Shown here in pieces: positions 5,685-11,229 of a stretch of 13,808 bases of DNA; the stretch's first letter is position 1; each line of letters starts with the position of its first letter. Source of the DNA: Spartobacteria bacterium UBA5019. GTDB lineage: Bacteria; Verrucomicrobiota; Verrucomicrobiia; Chthoniobacterales; Terrimicrobiaceae. The stretch is taken from the NCBI GenBank assembly GCA_002396485.1, contig DGXZ01000031.1, forward strand, positions 4,710 through 18,517, read 5' to 3'. Below the pieces are notes generated by a model that saw nothing but the letters and a program-made list of their open reading frames with translations, did no database searches and had not been told where the DNA came from. The translations under genes were made by a program, and so were the position numbers.

Positions 5685-7841
5685 TTATCCCCGCTTCTTG
5701 CGACTCGCCTTGGCGTAGGTCGCCTTCTTACGAATGGGTGGAGCGCCTGTTGTGGAAGTGCCATTTTTGAGCTCAGCGATCTGATCACGCAGAAGCGCAG
5801 CCCTCTCATACTCCAAACGCGATGCGGCATCCGCCATATCGCGTTCCAGCTCCCGAATGAGCTCCGCCGCATCGAATCCAGTAGAGTCCTCTCGGAGGAT
5901 TCCCTGTTCGACCTCACGGCCTTTGACAATGACGTGGAGGCTTTCCTGGACGGCCCGGACGACGCTGCGGGGGGTGATGTCGTGCTCTTTATTGTGAGCC
6001 TCCTGACGACTTCGGCGGTATTCCGTGATATCGAGCAAGTCGCGCATGCTGCCGGTGATGGTATCCGCAAACAAAACAACCTCGCCATTGAGATGCCGCG
6101 CAGCACGGCCTGCAGTCTGGATAAGACTCGTCCGACTACGCAGGTAGCCCTCCTTGTCGGCATCCAGGATGCAAACCAAAGAAACTTCAGGCAGGTCGAG
6201 ACCCTCGCGAAGGAGGTTGATGCCTACCAGAATGTCACAGTCACCCGCACGTAGCGTGCGAAGGATTTCAACGCGCTCGATCGTATCGATATCGCTGTGG
6301 AGATAGCGCACGCGAAGACCGATTTCGCGAAGGTAGTCGGCAAGATCCTCGGCGGTTTTTTTTGTCAGAGTGGTGATGAGCACTCTCTCGCTGATCTCGA
6401 TCCGGCGCCTGCACAGTTCGATTGTTTCGTCGATCTGGGCCTTGAGTGGACGGACTGTGATCTGGGGATCCAGCAAGCCTGTCGGGCGGATGATTTGCTC
6501 CACCACAAGCTTTGCGCCGGGCGTTGTGACATCCAGTTCGCGTGTGGACGGTGCGGCGTGTTTGAGGCCCGCCGCCTTGCCTCCCTCGCCGAATTTATTC
6601 TCGGCATTGGGAATCCAGGTCAAGTTGCCCACGATACTGTTGTTCATTTCAAAACTGCCAGGCGTGGCGCTCACATAGACGAGCTGGTTTGCCGTCTCCA
6701 TGAACTCACCAAAATTCAGCGGACGGTTGTCCAAAGCGCTGGGCAGTCGGAACCCGTATTCCACCAGAACGCTTTTTCGGGAGCGGTCTCCCGCATACAT
6801 GCCGCCGATCTGAGGAATCGTGGCATGGGACTCGTCGATGACCAGCAGGTGATCCTTCGGTAGAAAATCCATGAGCGTGTAGGGTCGCGACCCCGGCGGG
6901 CGTCCGGTGAGATGCCTCGAGTAGTTTTCGATGCCGTTGCAGAATCCCATCTCCTGCATCATTTCGAGATCGAATTCGGTTCGCATACGGATGCGCTGGG
7001 CCTCGATAAATTTGCTTTGGCGTTCGAACTCCGCAACCCGTTCCTCCAACTCCCCTCGGATTCCCGCCATGGCGGTCCGGAGTTTGTCATGGGGCGTGAC
7101 AAATTGCTTCGCCGGAAAAAGCGTGAACGTCGTGAGCGTTGCACTGGCATGCCCGGTCAGCGGGTCAAACACGCTGATCCGGTCGATTTCATCGCCAAAA
7201 AACTCGACCCTCACAGCCTCGTCATCATTTTGAGCCGGGTGAACCTCCACCACATCGCCCCGGACCCGGAACTTTCCCCGAGCGAAGGCGATGTCATTGC
7301 GCTCGTAAAGCATCTCCACGATTTTTGAGAGAAATTCCTCGCGGGTGATCCGCTGTCCCGGCTGGATCGTGACGAGCATTTGCAAAAAATCCTCTGGGGA
7401 TGCCAGACCATAGATGCACGAAACGCTTGCCACGATAATTGTATCCCGGCGCGTCAGTAGTGAACTCACCGCTGAAAGCCTGAGGCGCTCGATCTCCTCG
7501 TTGATCGAGGAGTCTTTTTCTATATAGGTGTCCGAACGCGGGATATAGGCCTCTGGCTGATAGTAGTCGAAATAACTGACAAAATACTCCACGGCATTGT
7601 GAGGGAAGAACTGCTTGAACTCGCTGTAGAGTTGCGCGGCCAGCGTCTTGTTGTGCGACATGATGAGCGTTGGACGCCCGAGTTCCTGGATGACGTTCGC
7701 CGTGGTGAATGTCTTCCCAGATCCCGTCACGCCTAGAAGCGTTTGGTGTCGATTCCCTGCGGAAAGTGACCGTGTCAGGCCCGCGATCGCCCGCGCTTGA
7801 TCACCCTGCGGACCGTATTTCGACTCCAATTCGAAGACCAT
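5685..7841 (-). CDS. uvrB: UvrABC system protein B (excinuclease subunit)
   Basis: The damage-verifying helicase-like subunit of nucleotide excision repair, loaded by UvrA and later recruiting UvrC. From ATG 7841 it has 718 residues, slightly longer than usual. It contains Walker A GVTGSGKT (37-44), the beta-hairpin YFDYYQPEAYIPRSDTYIEK (about 90-109), DESH (336-339), SATPG (391-395), VEQIIRPTGLLDP (447-459), motif VI QTAGRAARH (575-583) and a C-terminal UVR motif with the UvrC/UvrA-binding coil (about 660-692). The frame is open upstream to an ATG at 7940, but MVFELESKYGPQGDQ is the standard family start and AGGGGGA lies about 13 bases ahead of it. The odd part is about 40 extra residues at roughly 400-440, between SATPG and VVEQIIRPTG. 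The gene diverges from the NAD kinase unit. Confidence 0.97.
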   Translation of the reverse strand: MVFELESKYGPQGDQARAIAGLTRSLSAGNRHQTLLGVTGSGKTFTTANVIQELGRPTLIMSHNKTLAAQLYSEFKQFFPHNAVEYFVSYFDYYQPEAYIPRSDTYIEKDSSINEEIERLRLSAVSSLLTRRDTIIVASVSCIYGLASPEDFLQMLVTIQPGQRITREEFLSKIVEMLYERNDIAFARGKFRVRGDVVEVHPAQNDDEAVRVEFFGDEIDRISVFDPLTGHASATLTTFTLFPAKQFVTPHDKLRTAMAGIRGELEERVAEFERQSKFIEAQRIRMRTEFDLEMMQEMGFCNGIENYSRHLTGRPPGSRPYTLMDFLPKDHLLVIDESHATIPQIGGMYAGDRSRKSVLVEYGFRLPSALDNRPLNFGEFMETANQLVYVSATPGSFEMNNSIVGNLTWIPNAENKFGEGGKAAGLKHAAPSTRELDVTTPGAKLVVEQIIRPTGLLDPQITVRPLKAQIDETIELCRRRIEISERVLITTLTKKTAEDLADYLREIGLRVRYLHSDIDTIERVEILRTLRAGDCDILVGINLLREGLDLPEVSLVCILDADKEGYLRSRTSLIQTAGRAARHLNGEVVLFADTITGSMRDLLDITEYRRSRQEAHNKEHDITPRSVVRAVQESLHVIVKGREVEQGILREDSTGFDAAELIRELERDMADAASRLEYERAALLRDQIAELKNGTSTTGAPPIRKKATYAKASRKKRG

Positions 7842-7956
7842 AGCCGACCAGTATCCCCCTGCATGCGAGGGAACGCAATATGTGCCTTGGAAAAGCCGCG
7901 CGCAGTTTGGCGTTGCTTTTGACTTCAGCGTTTGGCTCATAGAGGAAGAACAAGCT

Positions 7957-8022
7957 ATGTCAGCGCATCACGATATGCCGCTTCCCTCCACCCGATGGAG
8001 TCCTCGTCCCCGCTCTGCATGA
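7957..8022 (+). CDS. Possible 21-residue leader peptide ORF before NAD kinase
   Basis: A short reading frame (MSAHHDMPLPSTRWSPRPRSA) begins at ATG 7957 behind the best ribosome site of the neighbourhood, AGAGGAAG at 7941-7948, with a spacing of about 8-10 bases. Its TGA (8020-8022) overlaps the ATG at 8019 as ATGA. That ATG is an in-frame start for NAD kinase and has no Shine-Dalgarno sequence of its own. This suggests translational coupling, with the leader delivering ribosomes to nadK. No family is recognisable, and the peptide itself may be irrelevant. It could be chance, because NAD kinase could instead start at ATG 7995 or TTG 7932. Confidence 0.4.
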   Translation: MSAHHDMPLPSTRWSPRPRSA

Positions 8023-8873
8023 TCGGCCTCATCGCTCATGCCGAAAAACCCGACGCCGCCGGAGTGGTGCGCGAGATGGTTTCTGAACTCGAGCGCAACG
8101 CGCTTCCCTTCCTCCTGCACAAAAACACCGCGCCGCTTGCAGGCATGGAGTCCGACCTTGATGAGACCTCGCTTGCCGAGCAATGCGAACTCCTTGTTGT
8201 GATTGGCGGCGATGGAACAATTCTCCGCATTGTTCAAAGAATAAAATCCCGCCTGCCCGTCGTTTTCGGAATCAATATCGGCACGCTCGGATTTCTGACA
8301 TGCCTCGGCTCCAGCGAAATCCAGCGCGCTGCGGAGTGCATTGCCAAGGCCGATTACTCACTCAGCCGACGCGCCCTCCTCAAGGCTGTCCTCACAAAGG
8401 CGTCAGGGGATGCGAGCACGCTCTTTGCGCTGAACGATGTGGTCGTGAGCCGTGGCGAGCGCTCGCAACTCGTTCAAATGCGCGTTACCTTGGGTGGCGT
8501 TCCCCTCACCGATTACAATGCCGATGGCCTCGTCGTCGCGACACCGACGGGCTCCACCGCCTATTCGCTCTCGGCGGGCGGGCCGATCCTCATGCCGGAC
8601 TCGGGGGGATTTGTCATTACTCCCATCTGCCCGCATGTTCTCACGAACCGCTCGGTTGTGATCAGCGACCGTTCTGTCGTCGAAATCCAGGTCGCAAAGC
8701 CCGGGCAGGTTGCGTTCGTTTCTGTCGATGCGCAGAGCTGGTTTCCGATGTCCGGCGGCGACTCGCTCCGCCTGGAAAAAAGCGAGCGCATCCTCCCACT
8801 GGCTATGCTTCCCGAAAGGCCGTTCACTGAAGTTCTTCGCCGCAAACTCAAATGGACCGGTAGCAATATATGA
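8019..8873 (+). CDS. nadK: NAD kinase
   Basis: ATP- or polyphosphate-dependent NAD kinase, the enzyme that makes NADP from NAD in the cytoplasm. From ATG 8019 it has 284 residues, which suits the family. Diagnostic motifs are GGDGT at 63-67, FGINIGTLGFLT at 83-94, the ALND(V) motif at 137-141, and NADGLVVATPTGSTAYSLSAGGP at about 167-189, which forms the NAD-binding and catalytic region. ATG 7995 (eight more residues, MESSSPLC) and TTG 7932 are alternative starts. I prefer 8019 because the family begins at IGLIAHAEKP and because it overlaps the stop of a leader ORF as ATGA. Its own stop overlaps the next start in the same way (ATGA at 8870-8873), so it is tightly coupled to the EIIA-Ntr-like gene. 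Confidence 0.95.
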   Translation: MIGLIAHAEKPDAAGVVREMVSELERNALPFLLHKNTAPLAGMESDLDETSLAEQCELLVVIGGDGTILRIVQRIKSRLPVVFGINIGTLGFLTCLGSSEIQRAAECIAKADYSLSRRALLKAVLTKASGDASTLFALNDVVVSRGERSQLVQMRVTLGGVPLTDYNADGLVVATPTGSTAYSLSAGGPILMPDSGGFVITPICPHVLTNRSVVISDRSVVEIQVAKPGQVAFVSVDAQSWFPMSGGDSLRLEKSERILPLAMLPERPFTEVLRRKLKWTGSNI

Positions 8874-9331
8874 TCTCCATCCGCCAAATCCTCCAACCTG
8901 GCCACGTCAACCTCTCCCTCTCGTCGACAGAAATCGATTCCGCCATTGCCGAAGTGCTGGCTTCACTCAGTGGGGACATTCGCATTCTTCAATGGAACGC
9001 CCTGAAGGAATCCGTGCTGCAGCGAAATGCCCCAGCCATTGATGCAGAAGGCTGCGGAATTGTTATTGCCCACGGACGGACGGATGCCGTCGGCTCCCTA
9101 GTCATGGCCGTCGGCCGTTCGAACGAAGGCTTCCCTTCCAAAGACACAGAGGAAAATGTCCGGCTCGTTTTTGTTGCTGGCATTCCCTCCGCGCTCAATA
9201 ACGAATACCTCCGAGTTGTCGGAACCATCGCCCGGCTCTGCAGCAAAACCGAGCTTGTTCAAAAACTGCTCTCCGCCACGAGTCCAAGCGCCTTCATTGA
9301 CATGCTCTGCTCGGGCGAGACAACATTGTAG
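8870..9331 (+). CDS. ptsN: PTS EIIA-2 (nitrogen-type, PtsN-like) regulatory phosphocarrier
   Basis: A 153-residue single-domain EIIA of the fructose/mannitol/nitrogen group, likely EIIA-Ntr. This protein receives phosphate from an HPr/NPr and regulates targets such as potassium transport and stress signalling rather than moving sugar. The fold signature is ILQPGHVNLSL at the start, the phosphorylatable histidine His68 in IVIAHGRTDAV, and LVFVAGIPS plus the C-terminal LLSATSPSAFIDML. The usual residue before the active His is Pro (PHGR). Here it is Ala, which is uncommon but leaves the His and GR intact. The start ATG overlaps the NAD kinase stop by four bases. In many bacteria ptsN lies next to rpoN, and here rpoN is about 3 kb upstream with uvrB and nadK between. 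The symbol is by family and context. Confidence 0.87.
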   Translation: MISIRQILQPGHVNLSLSSTEIDSAIAEVLASLSGDIRILQWNALKESVLQRNAPAIDAEGCGIVIAHGRTDAVGSLVMAVGRSNEGFPSKDTEENVRLVFVAGIPSALNNEYLRVVGTIARLCSKTELVQKLLSATSPSAFIDMLCSGETTL

Positions 9332-9401
9332 TTCAGCGGCGGCGGCTCTAATTCACCAATCGTGAAGGCTAGCCCCTCACGCCCGGCGCCTGATCGCCCA
9401 A

Positions 9402-9421
9402 AGAGAAGAAGCAGCTTCTCT
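9402..9421. other. Hairpin in the convergent spacer between EIIA and FGE-like genes
   Basis: AGAGAAG (9402-9408) pairs with CTTCTCT (9415-9421) around a six-base loop. A second weak dyad, CGTGA...TCACG, lies at 9361-9381. Neither is followed by a T-run on either strand, so they are doubtful terminators. I see no gene in the 232-base spacer 9332-9563. Small open frames there have no family features. Confidence 0.3.
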
Positions 9422-9563
9422 GGAGGTGTTGTCGGAGCGGAACGACCGCGTCGAGTTCAACATCGGCATCGGTCATTCGTCAGCGCACCGATACTGAAGA
9501 CCGGTCATTGTAGAGACATGGCCCTCCTGATGAAAAACGGATGCGAGACGTGCCTCCAACGCT

Positions 9564-10271
9564 TCAGGGGGCACCAAGCACAACGCGGAATCCGAAGCTT
9601 GAATACCGTGTGTCAGGGCGTCCCAGGTCATTACGGAAAGAAGATTTCATACGATCCTGATAGCCATTGAACCAAGAGGCTCCGCGAAGCACGCGAGAGT
9701 CCTGCGAACGGTCGGTAAAATCTTGGCACCACTCCCAGACATTTCCGCCCAGGTCATAGATGCCAAATTCGTTGCAATCAAAACTGCCCACTGGTGAGGT
9801 GAACTCGTATTCATCAACTGCGAGTTCCTGCGAGTAATTACCCGCTCCCTTCGGTGGAGGCCAGCTCGCGCCCCATGGATAGCCATCGAGTTCCCCGCTG
9901 CGCTGGTCAGGGCGTGTTCCCTCCTCGTGTGGCAAGCCGACAGCCGCGCTCCACTCAAGATCGCGCGGCAGACGGAAAATCACCCCCTCTGGAAGACGAC
10001 CTGCTTCTCGCTCGTTCTCTGTGAGCCACTGGCAGAAGTCGGCCGCTTCCTTCCATGTTACACTCACGATAGGATGCTCCGGTCCCGAACCTGAGCACTG
10101 GTTAGGTAGAGCGACACTTTTTGCCGAGGCGTAAGCTTCAAAGTCCCTCACACGGGTTTGCCAAATGCACACAAGAGTCGAAAATCTCGGTACGGGTACA
10201 AAAGGCATTCCAAGGCTGTTAATGAAGGGCGAATCCACCGAAATGAAACTGAGTGATGGTGGCTGGCTCAT
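9564..10271 (-). CDS. Formylglycine-generating-enzyme-like (SUMF1/FGE-sulfatase fold) protein without catalytic cysteines
   Basis: A 235-residue protein of the FGE-sulfatase/C-type-lectin-like family. Recognisable pieces are NSLGMPFVPVP (18-28), IWQTRVRDFEAY (36-47), HPIVSVTWKEAADFCQWLT (66-84), FRLPRDLEWSAA (99-110), YPWGASWPPPKGAGNY (131-146), GIYDLGGNVWEWCQD (170-184), RVLRGASW (193-200) and the end FGFRVV (226-231). True formylglycine-generating enzymes have a cysteine pair shortly after RGGSW. Here that stretch is FNGYQDRMKSSFRND with no cysteine, so it cannot be a canonical copper-dependent FGE and is probably a binding or EgtB/PvdO-like derivative. No signal peptide is apparent. The open frame continues upstream to 10646 inside the neighbouring acetyltransferase gene. 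ATG 10271 is chosen because family similarity begins after it. It is last in the leftward series, 109 bases after the GNAT gene. Confidence 0.85.
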   Translation of the reverse strand: MSQPPSLSFISVDSPFINSLGMPFVPVPRFSTLVCIWQTRVRDFEAYASAKSVALPNQCSGSGPEHPIVSVTWKEAADFCQWLTENEREAGRLPEGVIFRLPRDLEWSAAVGLPHEEGTRPDQRSGELDGYPWGASWPPPKGAGNYSQELAVDEYEFTSPVGSFDCNEFGIYDLGGNVWEWCQDFTDRSQDSRVLRGASWFNGYQDRMKSSFRNDLGRPDTRYSSFGFRVVLGAP

Positions 10272-10380
10272 GACTTTGTTTAAACTGAATGCCCACAAAC
10301 TACCCTCCAGGTGCGCCTGATGGCGATATTTTTTTGACAGACAACGTGGCTTGCCGAACCCTTTTTCGAAGCGATTCCGG

Positions 10381-10839
10381 CTAAGGCGGGGTCCTAAACA
10401 ACACGCTGATTGGCACATCCTGCTGCATTGTGCGCTCCAGCATTTCAAAACCGCAGCGCTGAAAGAGCTTCTCCGCAGACTCCGTGAAAACATGCAACCG
10501 CTTCGCTCCCGCAGCCGCCGCAAGATCGATAGCAGCTTGCACAAGCTCCAAGCCGTGTCCGAGCCCCCGCCTTTGCGGAACCACATAGAGACTGGCCAGC
10601 CAGGGATCCAAATCCAGCCGCGCTGGACAGTCGCCGAAAACCACACTTACCGATCCCACCAACTCCATCCCCTCATGCAAAACAAGTGTCGCAGGCAGGG
10701 AGCCATCCACGTGTTGATTTAAAAACTCCGCAAGAGCAGTCTGCACATCCCAATCCGCGTAAAGATGTTTCCACTCCGCAGCATGCAAAGCCGCCAGCTC
10801 GTCACGAAAAAACGGAACATCCGCAAGGTGCGAAATCAT
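10381..10839 (-). CDS. GNAT-family N-acetyltransferase
   Basis: A 152-residue acetyl-CoA-dependent acetyltransferase. The fold is clear: LVGSVSVVFGD (60-70) as the central strand pair, then motif A LASLYVVPQRRGLGHGLELV (81-100) with the pyrophosphate-binding QRRGLGHG loop at 89-96, then KRLHVFTESAEKLFQRCGFEMLER (113-136), the usual C-terminal element. The substrate cannot be inferred. It starts 15 bases after the end of the 95-residue upstream gene, and the two are probably co-transcribed. No Shine-Dalgarno sequence is visible at ATG 10839. As an alternative to a housekeeping role, small GNATs also occur as toxins or antitoxins, but nothing here shows the partner gene pattern of those systems. 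Confidence 0.9.
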   Translation of the reverse strand: MISHLADVPFFRDELAALHAAEWKHLYADWDVQTALAEFLNQHVDGSLPATLVLHEGMELVGSVSVVFGDCPARLDLDPWLASLYVVPQRRGLGHGLELVQAAIDLAAAAGAKRLHVFTESAEKLFQRCGFEMLERTMQQDVPISVLFRTPP

Positions 10840-10854
10840 GGGAAGACTTGGCCG

Positions 10855-11142
10855 TTACTTCTGCAACCGCACCATCGTGTCTTTGTAAACCTTTCGTCCA
10901 ATGTTTTCGCCAAGGACAGTCAACTTCGTGACATCCTCCAGTGCAGCAAACTCCATCAACCCTTCCGCAAATTCAATAGCATCCTCAGCATTAGAAAATC
11001 CCCAATGAATATCTCGTATACCATCGAAATCTGTCGACTCATAAGGGGCCATATTCGCTTTTTCGAGAATGCGCTCATGGAGATTTGGTGGAGTTGATGG
11101 GCTTCTGTGCCAGATAATCACATCGTAAGCGGGTAAGGTCAT
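10855..11142 (-). CDS. Hypothetical 95-residue protein
   Basis: I do not recognise a family. The protein begins MTLPAYDVIIWHRSPSTPP and ends GRKVYKDTMVRLQK. It is acidic in the middle, with FSNAEDAIEFAEGLMEFAALEDV likely helical, and a short strand VTKLTVLGE follows. No membrane segment, signal peptide or cysteine is seen. The alternation of strand-like (YDVIIW, RDIHWGF, KLTVLG) and helix-like stretches suggests a small alpha/beta cytoplasmic domain. It is probably real because it fills the space between the helicase and GNAT genes with a 15-base gap to the latter and has ordinary codon use. The upstream spacer 11143-11229 is AT-rich (38% GC over 11161-11220, against 57% in a GNAT segment), so a promoter may lie there, though no clear boxes are visible. 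Confidence 0.72.
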   Translation of the reverse strand: MTLPAYDVIIWHRSPSTPPNLHERILEKANMAPYESTDFDGIRDIHWGFSNAEDAIEFAEGLMEFAALEDVTKLTVLGENIGRKVYKDTMVRLQK

Positions 11143-11229
11143 AGGGTTGATTTTTCTAAACTACGGTCAGTGCAAAAGGCTTGTTTTGGAAAATATATCA
11201 ATGTGTGTGAGTGCTTTATGTTTTATCTA

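Noticed and set aside
4733..6163. Long open frame on the minus strand opposite rpoN and continuing into uvrB
   Set aside because: It is out of frame with uvrB and antisense to well-supported rpoN. Its composition is typical of a shadow in GC-rich DNA, and no motif is visible.
7875..7887. Sigma-54-like GGCAC...TTGC pair on the minus strand upstream of uvrB
   Set aside because: The GG and GC are 10 bases apart rather than 12, which sigma-54 does not tolerate.
7842..7940. 33-residue N-terminal extension of UvrB to ATG 7940
   Set aside because: The extension (starting MSQTLKSKATPN) has no family similarity, whereas MVFELESKYGPQGDQ is the usual UvrB start and has a purine-rich ribosome site upstream.
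9332..9563. Small open frame and repeated CGGTCATT words in the spacer after the EIIA gene
   Set aside because: The frame overlaps the end of the FGE-like gene and shows no protein features. The 8-base repeat occurs only twice and is not part of an array.
9564..10271. Diversity-generating retroelement target gene
   Set aside because: The fold is suggestive, but no reverse transcriptase, template repeat or accessory gene is present in the window.
10414..10430. TGGCAC-like sequence followed by TGC on the + strand inside the GNAT gene
   Set aside because: GG to GC spacing is 13, it lies inside a coding region, and no + strand gene follows.
10272..10646. Upstream extension of the FGE-like frame
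   Set aside because: It lies within the GNAT coding sequence in another frame, is rich in Arg, Ser and Cys, and looks like shadow coding.
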